Positions 35,009 through 45,088 of a stretch of 64,000 nucleotides of DNA are shown here, piece by piece. The stretch covers positions 124,001-188,000 of the forward strand of contig CAADGI010000014.1 of NCBI GenBank assembly GCA_900696495.1, written 5' to 3'. The stretch is from an uncultured Alphaproteobacteria bacterium (GTDB lineage Bacteria; Pseudomonadota; Alphaproteobacteria; Micavibrionales; Micavibrionaceae). The position numbers were made by a program, and so were the translations under genes. The notes under the pieces were generated by a model that was not told where the DNA came from, searched no databases, and was given only the letters and a program-made list of their open reading frames with translations. The stretch's first letter is position 1; every line of letters begins with the position of its first letter.

Positions 35009-35464
35009 ATGGCTTTGTTTCTTTCGACATATCTGAACAAGGTGGACAAAAAGGGCCGTGTCTCGGTCCCGGCCCAATTCCGCTCGGCGCTTGCATCGGA
35101 AAATTTTCAGGGCGTCGTCGTATTCCGCTCGAACCACCACACCGCGCTCGAGGGATTTTCCTGGTCCTTCATGGAAGAGATCGGCCAGCGGCTCGATCAT
35201 TTCGATTTATTCTCGGACTCGCAGGACGATCTCGCGACGGCAGTGTTCGGCGACAGCGTCCAGCTTCCTTTCGACGGCGATGGCCGCATCGTTCTGCCCA
35301 AAGAGCTTCTCGACTTCGCAGAAATCGACGGCAGCGCCAATTTCGTCGGTCTCGGCAAAAAATTCCAGATCTGGAACCCGAAGACATTCAAAAAACGCCG
35401 CGAGGATGCGCGCACGCAGGTCAAGGTGCAGGGCCTCACGATTCCGAAAGGGGGCAGGGAATGA
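35009..35464 (+). CDS. mraZ: Transcriptional regulator MraZ
   Basis: MraZ is an AbrB-fold ring-forming DNA-binding protein that represses the dcw cluster. The first repeat has the DNA-binding signature KVDKKGRVSVPAQFR and the second has DGDGRIVLPKELLDFA. I start at the ATG at 35009 (MALFLSTYLNK), matching alphaproteobacterial MraZ; a TTG at 34985 is discarded. 151 residues. Its stop overlaps the rsmH start (ATGA). Its probable operator lies 90-135 bases upstream. Confidence 0.95.
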   Translation: MALFLSTYLNKVDKKGRVSVPAQFRSALASENFQGVVVFRSNHHTALEGFSWSFMEEIGQRLDHFDLFSDSQDDLATAVFGDSVQLPFDGDGRIVLPKELLDFAEIDGSANFVGLGKKFQIWNPKTFKKRREDARTQVKVQGLTIPKGGRE

Positions 35465-36387
35465 GCCATGTTCCCGTCATGCTGAACGAAGTGCTGTCGC
35501 ATTTGAAACCCGCGGACGACGAGGTTTATGTCGACGGCACATTCGGCGCGGGCGGCTATACGCAGGCCTTTCTTGACAGCGCCGATTGCACGGTTGTCGC
35601 AATCGACCGCGATCCTTCGGCGCAGGAACGCGCGAAAATTTTGAAAGCGAAATACGGCGACCGGCTCGTCTTTATTCATGGCTGTTTCGGCGATGTAGAG
35701 GATTTGTTGAAAAGCGCGGGCTTCGAAAAAGTCGACGGCTTTGTCCTCGATCTCGGCGTTTCTTCCATGCAGCTTGATCAGGCAGAGCGCGGCTTTTCCT
35801 TCCGCTTCGACGGACCTCTGGACATGCGCATGGATACGGACGGCGGCAGGACGGCGGCGGATATCGTCAATTCCACGCCTGAACGCGAACTGGCCGACAT
35901 GATTTATAAATATGGCGAGGAACGTCATTCGCGTCGCGTCGCAAAGAAAATCGTCGAGCGCCGCCGCGAGAAAAAATTTGAAACCACTTCGGATCTCGCA
36001 GATGTCGTACGTTCCGTTGTGCCGCGCAGCGGTGACGATATCGACCCGGCCACGCGTACCTTCCAGGCCTTGCGCATTGCCGTAAATGACGAACTGGGCG
36101 AACTGGAGCGGGCGCTCGGTGCGGCGGAGAAAATCCTCAATCCTGGCGGGCGGGTGATTATAGTCTCGTTCCATTCGCTGGAAGATTCCATGGTGAAGGA
36201 TTATCTGCGTGATAAATCCGGTAATGCGCCGGGCGTTTCAAGGCACGCGCTTATTCAACCCGAAAAAACCGCGCCGGTTTTCGATCTCAAATCCAGGAAA
36301 TCTGTCCAGCCTGCGGATAGTGAAACGCGCGATAACCCGCGCGCCCGTTCAGCAAGGCTTCGGTCGGCTATAAGGAGGGTGGCATGA
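35461..36387 (+). CDS. rsmH: 16S rRNA (cytosine(1402)-N4)-methyltransferase
   Basis: RsmH (MraW) methylates N4 of C1402 in 16S rRNA. The product begins HVPVMLNEVLSHL, has the SAM-binding DGTFGAGGYTQAFL, the block DLGVSSMQLDQAERGFSF and the C-terminal VIIVSFHSLEDSMVK. Length 308. Both ends overlap neighbours by 4 bases, as in most junctions of this cluster. Confidence 0.97.
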   Translation: MSHVPVMLNEVLSHLKPADDEVYVDGTFGAGGYTQAFLDSADCTVVAIDRDPSAQERAKILKAKYGDRLVFIHGCFGDVEDLLKSAGFEKVDGFVLDLGVSSMQLDQAERGFSFRFDGPLDMRMDTDGGRTAADIVNSTPERELADMIYKYGEERHSRRVAKKIVERRREKKFETTSDLADVVRSVVPRSGDDIDPATRTFQALRIAVNDELGELERALGAAEKILNPGGRVIIVSFHSLEDSMVKDYLRDKSGNAPGVSRHALIQPEKTAPVFDLKSRKSVQPADSETRDNPRARSARLRSAIRRVA

Positions 36388-36821
36388 AGAAGATCCGCCT
36401 CCGCACGGTTTTCATTTATGCGCTGGCCGTGCTGGCGGGCTCGATGCTGCTGCAGACCTCGCAGAACGTCCAGCAAAGCGAGGCCGAGCTGGCCGCCATA
36501 ACCGCCGACGTCAACCGCGAGCGGGATTCTATCCGCATCCTGAAAACCGAGTGGGCGTTCCTGAACAACCCGGGCCGGCTCGAGACGCTGGCGCGGCAAT
36601 ATCTCAAGCTCTCCCCGCCCGATCCCGGGCGCATCGCAACCGACGGCGCGGAAATTCCCGCAAAAACCGAGCCGCCTGTTGAATCTCCCCTGCAGGCGCA
36701 GCCCGTTTCCTACACGCCTGTCCCTTCCGTAAAGCCAGCCCCGCCGCCCATAAAAAATCCCCCTAAAGAAAAATCCCTGAACGATCTCCTGAAACAAGTC
36801 ACGCGGGAGGGCGCTGAATGA
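36384..36821 (+). CDS. ftsL: Cell division protein FtsL
   Basis: A 145-residue bitopic protein: basic N-terminus, one transmembrane helix (about residues 8-26, VFIYALAVLAGSMLLQTSQ), then a coiled coil (NVQQSEAELAAITADVNRERDSIRILKTEWAFLNNPGRLE, ending in the family-typical LNNPGRLE). The last third is Pro-rich and longer than in enterobacteria. FtsL works with FtsB and FtsQ to activate FtsWI. Assigned from topology and position between rsmH and ftsI. Confidence 0.9.
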   Translation: MKKIRLRTVFIYALAVLAGSMLLQTSQNVQQSEAELAAITADVNRERDSIRILKTEWAFLNNPGRLETLARQYLKLSPPDPGRIATDGAEIPAKTEPPVESPLQAQPVSYTPVPSVKPAPPPIKNPPKEKSLNDLLKQVTREGAE

Positions 36822-38536
36822 TTTTTCTCAAACAGGCACGCCGCCATGCCATCAAGCTGATCGGGGAGAAAAGCTCCTCGCTTGATCTTGCGCGTGGACG
36901 CCTTGTCCTGATGGGCGCGTGCTTCATCTTTGCCTATATGTTTTTAGCTGCGCGCGCTGTCGATCTCATGGTCATCCAGGGAAAACCGGCGGCGCTCGCT
37001 GATAACGGCGTGGTGCAGGAAGAAACGGCTGGCGCTACGGGCATCACCCGCGCTGATATAACCGACCGCAACGGCGAGTTGCTGGCAACCACGATCAAGA
37101 CGGCATCGCTTTACGCCGATCCACATTTGATTTCTGATCCGCAAAAAGCCGCAGAGCGCCTTGCGCAGATATTTCCCGATCTCGAATATGGCGAAACGCT
37201 GCGACGGTTCCAGAAAGGCGGACGTTTCGTTCATTTGAAATACAGCCTGACCCCGCAGGAGCAGCACGAGGTATTGAAGCTTGGCGAGCCGGGCCTGGCG
37301 TTTAAATACGAAGACCGTCGCGTCTACCCGCAGGGACCGCTGACCTCGCATTTCGTCGGCTATGCAGGCACCGAAAACCAGGGGCTGGCAGGAATCGAGA
37401 AAAGTTTCAACGAATTACTGGCGCAGGGCAAGCCGGTAGCGCTGACGCTGGATGTAAGGTTGCAGCACGCCCTGCGCCGCGAGATGGAAAAGGCGGTCGA
37501 CGATTTCCGCGCCGTCGGAGGCGCCGGGATCATCATGAATGTGAATACGGGCGAGGTTCTTGCCGGGGTTTCATTGCCTGATTTCGATCCCAACGCCGCG
37601 ATTGATGAAACCAGTAAAAAAATGTTCAACCGCGTAAGTCTCGGCACATATGAGCTGGGATCGGTTTTCAAGATTTTCTCAACGGCGGCATTTCTTGAAA
37701 CTCATAACGTAGGCATGAATGCCAGTTTCGACGCGCGAGAGCCCATCAAGCGGGGGAGATTTACGATCAATGACTATCACGCCGAAGACCGCGTGCTGAC
37801 GATCCCAGAAGTTTTCATGTATTCATCGAATATCGGCGCCGCGATGATGGGGCAGGCGGTCGGGACGGACAGACTGAAGGATTTTTATGAAGATATCGGC
37901 CTGACAGAAAAAATGAGTTTTGAAATTCCCGAAGTAGGAAAGCCACAAGTGCCGCATCCATGGCGCGAGATCAATACGCTCACGGCGTCTTACGGTCATG
38001 GCATCGCGACAACGCCGCTGCAGATGACGGCGGCGGTTTCTTCGATCGTCAATGGCGGCTATCTGGTGGCGCCGCATTTGGTTCTAAACAAAAAGGCCGA
38101 GGAAAACGCGCAGGATGAATCGCTGCGCGTCGTTTCGCCGCAGACTGTTCACCGCATGCGCCAGCTGATGCGCCTTGTCGTGACGGAAGGCACCGGCGGG
38201 CAGGCCGATGTGCCGGGCTACCGCGTCGGCGGTAAAACAGGTACGGCGGAACAGCAAAGTGGTCGCGGCTACGACCAGTCGCAACTGCTTTCATCCTTCG
38301 TCGGCGTGTTCCCGGTCGAGAAGCCGGAATACGCGGTTTTCATCGTCATCGACGGTCCGAAACCGACCAAGAAAAGCTACGGCTACGCGACGGGCGGCTG
38401 GGTTGGCGCGCCGGCGGTGGCGCGCGTGATTGCATCCATGGCTGCCGTTCTCGGTATCAAGCCGGAAAAAACATCCGAACAGGCCGATCTGTCGGCATCC
38501 CTGAAACAATATGTGACGGTCAAGGGCCATGATTAG
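36818..38536 (+). CDS. ftsI: Division-specific peptidoglycan transpeptidase FtsI (PBP3)
   Basis: FtsI cross-links septal peptidoglycan. It is a class-B PBP: a membrane anchor near residues 25-48, a dimerisation/pedestal domain, and a transpeptidase domain with SxxK at Ser282 (GSVFK), SxN at 336-338 (SSN) and KTG at 473-475 (GGKTGTAEQ). Length 572. The C-terminus overlaps murE by 8 bases. Confidence 0.96.
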   Translation: MIFLKQARRHAIKLIGEKSSSLDLARGRLVLMGACFIFAYMFLAARAVDLMVIQGKPAALADNGVVQEETAGATGITRADITDRNGELLATTIKTASLYADPHLISDPQKAAERLAQIFPDLEYGETLRRFQKGGRFVHLKYSLTPQEQHEVLKLGEPGLAFKYEDRRVYPQGPLTSHFVGYAGTENQGLAGIEKSFNELLAQGKPVALTLDVRLQHALRREMEKAVDDFRAVGGAGIIMNVNTGEVLAGVSLPDFDPNAAIDETSKKMFNRVSLGTYELGSVFKIFSTAAFLETHNVGMNASFDAREPIKRGRFTINDYHAEDRVLTIPEVFMYSSNIGAAMMGQAVGTDRLKDFYEDIGLTEKMSFEIPEVGKPQVPHPWREINTLTASYGHGIATTPLQMTAAVSSIVNGGYLVAPHLVLNKKAEENAQDESLRVVSPQTVHRMRQLMRLVVTEGTGGQADVPGYRVGGKTGTAEQQSGRGYDQSQLLSSFVGVFPVEKPEYAVFIVIDGPKPTKKSYGYATGGWVGAPAVARVIASMAAVLGIKPEKTSEQADLSASLKQYVTVKGHD

Positions 38537-39962
38537 GTTCGACGTCAAAAAACTCAAAGGCCTGACGCAGGATAGCCGCGCGGTGAAACGCGGGTTTCTG
38601 TTTGCCGCGCTGCCGGGCTCGAAGATGGACGGACGAAAATTCATCGAGGATGCGATTCAGAATGGTGCAAGCGCAGTGCTGGCGCCGACCGGCGCGATGC
38701 TGCCGGAAGGAGCAAGCGGTGTCGAGCTGATCACCGACGACAATCCTCGTAGAAAATTGGCTTTACTTGCGGCGGAATTTTATGGTGCGCAGCCGGGCTT
38801 CATCGCTGCCGTCACTGGGACCAATGGAAAAACCTCGACCGTTCATTTCGCGCGCGACCTTTGGAAGCTGCGCGGTTTGAAGGCGGCAAGCATCGGCACG
38901 CTCGGTGTGCGCATGGATGACGCGGTACGCTCGGGGTCGCTGACGACGCCTGATCCTGTGTCCTTGCAGGCGGAACTCGCTGATCTCGCTGCCGTGAAAG
39001 TCACGCACCTGGTGATGGAAGCCTCAAGCATCGGCCTGCACCAGCACCGCCTCGACGGTGTGCAGGTGAAAGCGGCGGCATACACGAATTTGAGCTGGGA
39101 TCATATCGATTACCACGCCGATATGGATAACTACTTCGAGGCCAAGGCGCGTCTCTTTGCCGAGATCCTCGATAAATCCGGCACGGCCGTGCTGAACGCC
39201 GACACGCCGGAATTCGCAAAGCTGAAAAAACTGGCGGAGAAACGCGGTTGCGATGTTATTTCATACGGACATGCAGGCGAAGACATCAGGATTGTTTCCG
39301 CAGAACCCGCGCCGGGCGGCAATCAGCTAAAACTGGAAATTTTTGGTAAGCCTCACGACGTGCTATTCCCAATCGTCGGCGCGTTTCAGACCATGAACGC
39401 GCTCTGCGCGCTCGGTATCGTTCTCGCCGAAAACCCCGATGACCCTGAAGCCACCAATTTTTACGTGCAGGCCCTTTCAAAGTTGCAGGGGCCGCCGGGG
39501 CGTTTACAACTCGTGCCCGGTCATGCGAAAGGCGCGGCGGTCTATGTCGATTACGCGCACACGCCGGATGCGCTGAAAAATATTCTCGAGGCGCTCCGCC
39601 CGCATACAAACGGAAAACTGGTATGCGTCTTCGGTTGCGGCGGTGACCGCGATCGCTCAAAACGCCCGGCCATGGGCGAGATCGCATCGAAACTTGCCCA
39701 TGCCGTTATCATCACCGACGACAATCCGCGCTCCGAAAATCCGGCAAGCATCAGGAAAGAAATTCTCAAGGCCGCGCCGGGCGCGAAAGACATCGGCAAC
39801 CGCCGTGAAGCAATTCAAGAGGCTGTAAAAAACCTGGACGCGGGGGATGTGCTGGTGATCGCCGGCAAGGGCCACGAGCAGGGGCAGATTTTTGAAGACC
39901 GTACTGAACCATTTGATGATGTCACAGAAGCCGCAAAGGCAATAAAGGAGTTAAAAGCATGA
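38529..39962 (+). CDS. murE: UDP-N-acetylmuramoyl-L-alanyl-D-glutamate--2,6-diaminopimelate ligase
   Basis: MurE adds the third amino acid of the peptidoglycan stem peptide. The central ATPase has VTGTNGKTSTVHF, and the C-terminal domain has DNPRSENP, the DNPR motif that marks specificity for meso-diaminopimelate. KAKGE-type carbamoyl-lysine region is seen as FEAKARLFAEIL. Length 477. The gene that usually follows (murF) is absent; a short unknown gene overlaps its end by 4 bases. Confidence 0.96.
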   Translation: MIRFDVKKLKGLTQDSRAVKRGFLFAALPGSKMDGRKFIEDAIQNGASAVLAPTGAMLPEGASGVELITDDNPRRKLALLAAEFYGAQPGFIAAVTGTNGKTSTVHFARDLWKLRGLKAASIGTLGVRMDDAVRSGSLTTPDPVSLQAELADLAAVKVTHLVMEASSIGLHQHRLDGVQVKAAAYTNLSWDHIDYHADMDNYFEAKARLFAEILDKSGTAVLNADTPEFAKLKKLAEKRGCDVISYGHAGEDIRIVSAEPAPGGNQLKLEIFGKPHDVLFPIVGAFQTMNALCALGIVLAENPDDPEATNFYVQALSKLQGPPGRLQLVPGHAKGAAVYVDYAHTPDALKNILEALRPHTNGKLVCVFGCGGDRDRSKRPAMGEIASKLAHAVIITDDNPRSENPASIRKEILKAAPGAKDIGNRREAIQEAVKNLDAGDVLVIAGKGHEQGQIFEDRTEPFDDVTEAAKAIKELKA

Positions 39963-40399
39963 TGAACGTTGATAACCGCTCTTTCTGGAGTTTCCTGAAG
40001 ACGCCGACCGTAACGGTCAGTGTCAAAAGGCGACACGAGGAGCCTTGCGCGGTCTTCCGGGTCAAAAACCTGATCGATCTCGGGGGCGGGCGGCAAACGG
40101 CCATGCTGGAGGGGTATCTGCCCGATCATGACGGGCGAAAAAACGTTAAAAAGAGCCGGTTGGCAATGCCCAGTAAAATCGGTAATCTCGACGTTGTTTA
40201 TACGACAAAGACGATAACGCCGGTTTCCCACGTTTATCACGTGATTGGCCAGATTTTGCGCAGCCCGAATACGGACAAAATCGTGCCGGATGTGCTGGCG
40301 CCGGGGGATTTCATCGTGTTCGTCAAAAAAGCGCGCCAGAAAATTGCAATCGAGGCGCTGCGGGTCATGCCAAGCGGAAAGACAGCTTATGCTATATAA
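39959..40399 (+). CDS. Unknown 146-residue protein in the position normally held by murF
   Basis: This basic protein overlaps murE by 4 bases and mraY by 11, so it is clearly a translated member of the dcw operon. No signal peptide or transmembrane segment is seen. The N-terminal two-thirds look beta-rich ([36 protein letters not shown]). The last third, [28 protein letters not shown] broken by eye into [12 protein letters not shown] and IEAL, loosely resembles the C-terminal PGDxVLVKxSR...AL segment of MurF. It could be a remnant of murF or an unrelated newcomer; I do not recognise a family. Confidence 0.8.
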   Translation: MMNVDNRSFWSFLKTPTVTVSVKRRHEEPCAVFRVKNLIDLGGGRQTAMLEGYLPDHDGRKNVKKSRLAMPSKIGNLDVVYTTKTITPVSHVYHVIGQILRSPNTDKIVPDVLAPGDFIVFVKKARQKIAIEALRVMPSGKTAYAI

Positions 40400-41474
40400 T
40401 TTACTGACGCCCTTCGCCGACGAGTTCCTTTTTTTCAACCTGTTCCGTTACCTGACTTTCAGAACCGGCAGCGCGATCATGACGGCGCTCGTGATCTGCT
40501 TCCTGATCGCACCGGCGATGATCCGCTGGCTCAAGAAAAAACAAAAAGAAGGCCAGCCGATCAGAAGCGACGGGCCGCAAACTCACTTTGCAAAAGCAGG
40601 CACACCCACGATGGGCGGGCTGATGATTTTAATTTCGGTGACGATATCGACCATTCTCTGGGCGGATCTTACGAATAAATTTGTCTGGTACGCGCTGTTG
40701 GTAATGGTTGGATACGGCCTGATCGGCTTCGGCGATGATTACCTGAAATTGACCAAGAAAAATACGAAAGGCCTGCCGGGAAAATTAAAGCTTCTTCTAC
40801 AGTTCATAATTGGTCTTAGCGCCACGATCGGCATCATGGTCACTATGCCCGATACGCTCAGCATGCATATCGCTATACCGTTTTTCAAAGAATTGTTCAT
40901 CAATATCGGCTGGTTCTTCCTTGCATGGGCGCTGTTTGTGATCGTCGGCTCGTCGAATGCTGTGAATTTGACAGACGGCCTTGACGGTCTCGCGATTGTT
41001 CCGGTAGCGATTGCCGCCGGGTGCTTCGGCCTGATCGCCTATCTCGTGGGGCGCGCTGATTTCGCGGAATATCTCAACATTCCCTATGTGCCGGGAACGG
41101 GTGAACTGGCTGTTCTCTGCGGCGCGTTGATTGGCGGGGCTATGGGATTTCTCTGGTATAACGCGCCGCCCGCGATGATTTTTATGGGCGACACAGGTTC
41201 GCTGGCCATGGGCGGCGTATTGGGCACAATTGCTGTTATCACGAAGCATGAATTGGTGCTCGCGATTATCGGCGGCGTATTCGTTCTTGAAACTGTGTCC
41301 GTCATTATTCAGGTTGCATCGTTCAAACTGACGGGAAAACGCGTTTTCGCCATGGCGCCCATTCACCACCATTTTGAAAAAAAAGGCTGGTCTGAGCCCA
41401 CGGTCGTCATTCGTTTCTGGATTATTGCCTTCATTCTCGCGCTGATTGGCCTCTCGACGCTCAAACTGCGATGA
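40389..41474 (+). CDS. mraY: Phospho-N-acetylmuramoyl-pentapeptide-transferase
   Basis: MraY forms lipid I at the inner membrane. Ten helices are expected; conserved cytoplasmic loops are [44 protein letters not shown] and [14 protein letters not shown] start at the ATG at 40389 ([12 protein letters not shown]), the usual alphaproteobacterial opening; the frame from 40245 reads through the previous gene. 361 residues. Confidence 0.97.
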   Translation: MLYNLLTPFADEFLFFNLFRYLTFRTGSAIMTALVICFLIAPAMIRWLKKKQKEGQPIRSDGPQTHFAKAGTPTMGGLMILISVTISTILWADLTNKFVWYALLVMVGYGLIGFGDDYLKLTKKNTKGLPGKLKLLLQFIIGLSATIGIMVTMPDTLSMHIAIPFFKELFINIGWFFLAWALFVIVGSSNAVNLTDGLDGLAIVPVAIAAGCFGLIAYLVGRADFAEYLNIPYVPGTGELAVLCGALIGGAMGFLWYNAPPAMIFMGDTGSLAMGGVLGTIAVITKHELVLAIIGGVFVLETVSVIIQVASFKLTGKRVFAMAPIHHHFEKKGWSEPTVVIRFWIIAFILALIGLSTLKLR

Positions 41475-42793
41475 AAGAACTTGCCGCGTATGTAGAAAAA
41501 CTGGAAGACCGCCCTGTGGCGGTCTTCGGTCTTGCGCGCTCGGGCTTGTCGACTATACGCGCATTGAAAAGCGCGGGTGCGGAAGTGATCGCCTGGGACG
41601 ATGATGAAAAAGCGCGGGACAGGGCAGAAAAGCTCGGCGCAAAACTGGAAAAGCTGAATGAGAAGAACTTAGCCGTTTGTGCGTTTTTGCTTCTGGCGCC
41701 CGGCGTGCCGCTCAATCATCCCGCGCCGCATTCCGTTGTAAAATCCGCGAGGATTGCAGGCATAGAGGTAATTTGCGATGTTGAGCTGTTCAGCCGGGTT
41801 TACGATAACATCCGCACGATTGGTGTAACCGGGACGAACGGTAAATCGACAACGACGGCGCTTATTCATCATATTATAGAGACCTCGGGGCGCCCGGCGG
41901 TAATGGGTGGCAACATCGGCGTTCCTGTATTCGATCTCGAAATTAAAGACAAGCCGTTCGTAGTTTTCGAATTGTCATCTTATCAACTGGATTTGTGCCC
42001 GGATTTCATCCCGGAGATTTCAGTGCTGCTGAATATAACGCCGGATCATATCGAGCGGCATGGCACGCTTGAAAACTACGCGGCGGCAAAGAAAAAAATA
42101 GTTATGGGTCAGGGCGTGGCGATCATTAACGCCGATGATGCGCTGACGCGGAAGATCGCGGAAGAGGCGAAAGCGGCGGGTCACCGCCTTGTTATTCCGC
42201 TGACCCTCAACGATGAGAAGGCCGGCGAAATCAAAAAGCACCTGCAATTAAAGGGCGATCATAATCTGCAGAACGCAATAGCCGCCTATCATGCCTGCAG
42301 CGCAGCCGCATTGTTCGATGAAGAGATTTTTGCCGGGATGCGAACATTTCCCGGCCTGCCGCATCGCCAGTTCCCCGTGCGCACCATTAATAATGTCACC
42401 TATATTAATGACAGCAAGGCGACGAATGCCGAGGCTGCCTCTAAAGCATTGCATTCATACGATAATATTTACTGGATCGCCGGGGGCAGGGCAAAAGAGG
42501 GTGGTTTGAATGGGCTTGAAAAACTGATGGGCCGCGTACGCGAAGCGTATTTGATCGGCGAGGCGATGGACGATTTTGCAGACTGGATGAAAAAGAATAA
42601 TGTCGCGCATCAGAAGAATAAAACTTTGGATGCGGCAGTACATGCAGCATATGCGGCTGCCCAGAAAAATTCCCCCTCAGTCGTTTTGTTGTCTCCTGCT
42701 TGCGCGTCATTTGATCAGTTTTCTTCTTACGAGGAACGCGGCGATGTTTTCACAAAACTCGTGAATAATCTGGAAGAAAGCGCCGCGGCATGA
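41471..42793 (+). CDS. murD: UDP-N-acetylmuramoylalanine--D-glutamate ligase
   Basis: MurD adds D-glutamate to UDP-MurNAc-L-Ala. The N-terminal Rossmann domain has [15 protein letters not shown], the ATPase loop is [14 protein letters not shown], and the later motifs are [31 protein letters not shown] and [10 protein letters not shown]. Length 440. Overlaps both neighbours by 4 bases. Confidence 0.96.
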   Translation: MKELAAYVEKLEDRPVAVFGLARSGLSTIRALKSAGAEVIAWDDDEKARDRAEKLGAKLEKLNEKNLAVCAFLLLAPGVPLNHPAPHSVVKSARIAGIEVICDVELFSRVYDNIRTIGVTGTNGKSTTTALIHHIIETSGRPAVMGGNIGVPVFDLEIKDKPFVVFELSSYQLDLCPDFIPEISVLLNITPDHIERHGTLENYAAAKKKIVMGQGVAIINADDALTRKIAEEAKAAGHRLVIPLTLNDEKAGEIKKHLQLKGDHNLQNAIAAYHACSAAALFDEEIFAGMRTFPGLPHRQFPVRTINNVTYINDSKATNAEAASKALHSYDNIYWIAGGRAKEGGLNGLEKLMGRVREAYLIGEAMDDFADWMKKNNVAHQKNKTLDAAVHAAYAAAQKNSPSVVLLSPACASFDQFSSYEERGDVFTKLVNNLEESAAA

Positions 42794-43962
42794 GCATGTT
42801 CTCGAGAACCGATACATCTTTCCTGGGGCGCTGGTGGTGGACGGTGGATCGCGGTCTGCTTGCGGCTTTTATCCTGCTCATCGTTTTCGGGATTGTGCTC
42901 GTAAGTACGGCAAGCCCGCCGGTAGCAGAAACACTGGGTCTTGATTCATATCATTTTCTTAAACGTCACCTTGTGATGTTGTTGCCTGCGGTTGGCTTAT
43001 TAGTTGGCATTTCCATGCTCAGCCCTCGCGCGATATGGCGCATGGCGAGTATATTGTTTATTGCCAGTATCGCCGCCATGATCTTCGTGCTGTTCCATGG
43101 GGTGGAAATTAAAGGCGCGCAACGCTGGATACATATATTTGGTTTTTCACTGCAACCCAGCGAACTTGCGAAACCATCTTTCGCCATCGTCGCGGCATGG
43201 TTTATGTCGCGGCAGAAAGAGAATGCCAAATTCCCGGGTAATCTCATTGCTGCGGGCCTTTGCTTTACCACCGTGGGATTATTGATGCTTCAGCCCGATC
43301 TCGGCATGACGATTGTAATTACCAGTATCTGGGCGTCGCAGATTTTTCTCGCCGGTTTCCGCTTTCGCATTCTCGCGATCTTCGCGGCGGCGGGTGCAAT
43401 GTGTCTTGGGGGCGCCTATCTCTTTTTCGAGCACGTACGCTATCGCGTCGACCGTTTCTTCAAACCTGAAAGCGGCGATAACTATCAGGTAGACCGATCG
43501 CTTGAAGCCTTCCAGAATGGCGGCATCGGCGGCATAGGGCCGGGGCAGGGCACGGTGAAAAGCACGTTGCCCGACGCGCATGCCGATTTTATTTTTTCCG
43601 TGGCGGGGGAAGAAATGGGATTATGGTTCGTGCTGATCATCATAGCGGTTTTTGGATTTATCGTGTGGCGTGGACTTAACCGCCCGACAACCAGCGACAA
43701 TATATTTTCCGTCCTGGCGGTGGGCGGATTGTTGACGATGTTCGGCCTGCAGGCGCTGGTGCATATGGGTTCGGCGATGAACATTTTGCCCGCCAAGGGC
43801 ATGACGCTGCCCTTCATCAGTTATGGCGGCTCGTCCATTCTCTCGCTCGGATTCTCTATGGGCGCGGTTTTGGCCCTGACCAGGCGGCAGGTTCGGGGCA
43901 GCGTTGCACGCGCAGGCCTATCATCAAAGACGCGTGTTCTGGAGGCAGGCAACCAGTCATGA
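42790..43962 (+). CDS. ftsW: Septal peptidoglycan glycosyltransferase FtsW (SEDS family)
   Basis: FtsW polymerises septal glycan from lipid II together with FtsI. About ten helices are visible, with the SEDS landmarks GAQRWIHIFGFSLQPSELAK, LLMLQPDLGMT, YQVDRSLEAFQNGGIGGIGPGQG, LPDAHADFIFSVAGEE (with the conserved catalytic-site Asp) and LPFISYGGSS. Length 390. It overlaps murD and murG by 4 bases each. Confidence 0.96.
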   Translation: MSMFSRTDTSFLGRWWWTVDRGLLAAFILLIVFGIVLVSTASPPVAETLGLDSYHFLKRHLVMLLPAVGLLVGISMLSPRAIWRMASILFIASIAAMIFVLFHGVEIKGAQRWIHIFGFSLQPSELAKPSFAIVAAWFMSRQKENAKFPGNLIAAGLCFTTVGLLMLQPDLGMTIVITSIWASQIFLAGFRFRILAIFAAAGAMCLGGAYLFFEHVRYRVDRFFKPESGDNYQVDRSLEAFQNGGIGGIGPGQGTVKSTLPDAHADFIFSVAGEEMGLWFVLIIIAVFGFIVWRGLNRPTTSDNIFSVLAVGGLLTMFGLQALVHMGSAMNILPAKGMTLPFISYGGSSILSLGFSMGAVLALTRRQVRGSVARAGLSSKTRVLEAGNQS

Positions 43963-45065
43963 AACAGGATAACATCATTCTTCTCAGCAGCGGAGGAACG
44001 GGCGGTCATATGACCCCCGCGCAGGCCTTGGCGGAGGATCTGCAGTCGCGGGGATTTCACATTGAACTCGCGACCGACGAACGCGGCATGAAATACCGGC
44101 ATATGTTCGGAGATATTCCGGCGCATGTTCTGCGCTCGGGCACCTTCGCGGCAGGCGCCATGGGCAAGATCAAGGGGGCGGCCAATCTAGGCATGGGGTT
44201 CGGACAGGCGCTGATGCTGATCCTGAAACTGAAACCCATGCTTGTCGTCGGCTTCGGCGGTTATCCATCCGTGCCGGCAGTTTACGCTGCGCAGAAATTA
44301 GGCGTGCCGACGATCATCCACGAGCAGAACGCCATTATTGGCAATGCGAACGCCTTTCTTGCCCGTAAGGCGGCGCGCATCGCGCTCTCGCTCCCGGTTG
44401 TTCAAGGGCTTGATGACAGCGAGCGCATGCGTTCGGTCGTCACCGGCAATCCCGTGCGCCCCGACATCGCGGCGCTCTATACTCAACCTTATCCCAATCT
44501 TGGACACGAAACCCCTCTGCGGAGTTTTGTCATGGGCGGATCACTCGGCGCAAAAGTATTCAGCGATATTGTGCCGCAGACTCTCGCGAAACTCTCCGCC
44601 GAATACCGTCAGCGGCTTTATGTCGTTCAGCAATGCCGTAGTGACGATCTGGAATCCGTACGCCGCACATATGAAGTAGCCGGCATCAAGTGCGATTTAA
44701 GATCGTTTTTCGATGACGTGGCCGGGGAACTGGCAAAAGCGCATCTTGTCATTGGCCGCTCGGGTGCCAGCACGGTGGCTGAAGTCACCACGGCGGGCCG
44801 TCCGGCGATTTTCGTGCCATACCCGCACCATAAGGACCAGCAGCAGAAAATGAACGCCGAAACCGTGGCCGACGCGGGCGGGGCGTGGGTCATGGCCGAA
44901 GGCGGTTTCACCACCGAGGCCCTGCTTGCAAGAATCGAGACTTTCCTGCAAAATCCCTCCACTCTCTTCCGGGCGGCTGAAAAATCGAGAAGCTGCGGGA
45001 AACCGGACGCCGCGCGGAAGCTCGGCAACCTGGTCACCGCGATGGTCAGCGGCTGGGGAGACTGA
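43959..45065 (+). CDS. murG: UDP-N-acetylglucosamine--N-acetylmuramyl-pyrophosphoryl-undecaprenol N-acetylglucosamine transferase
   Basis: MurG converts lipid I to lipid II on the inner face of the membrane. The N-terminal GGTGGHMTPAQALAEDL loop, GFGGYPSVPAVYAA, HEQNAIIGNANAFLA and the C-terminal donor site VIGRSGASTVAEVTTAGRPAIFVPYPHHKDQQQKMNA (read as consecutive motifs) define the family. Length 368. A 23-base gap, one of the few in the cluster, separates it from murC. Confidence 0.96.
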   Translation: MKQDNIILLSSGGTGGHMTPAQALAEDLQSRGFHIELATDERGMKYRHMFGDIPAHVLRSGTFAAGAMGKIKGAANLGMGFGQALMLILKLKPMLVVGFGGYPSVPAVYAAQKLGVPTIIHEQNAIIGNANAFLARKAARIALSLPVVQGLDDSERMRSVVTGNPVRPDIAALYTQPYPNLGHETPLRSFVMGGSLGAKVFSDIVPQTLAKLSAEYRQRLYVVQQCRSDDLESVRRTYEVAGIKCDLRSFFDDVAGELAKAHLVIGRSGASTVAEVTTAGRPAIFVPYPHHKDQQQKMNAETVADAGGAWVMAEGGFTTEALLARIETFLQNPSTLFRAAEKSRSCGKPDAARKLGNLVTAMVSGWGD

Positions 45066-45088
45066 TTTTTTCTGAAGGATAATTAGCC

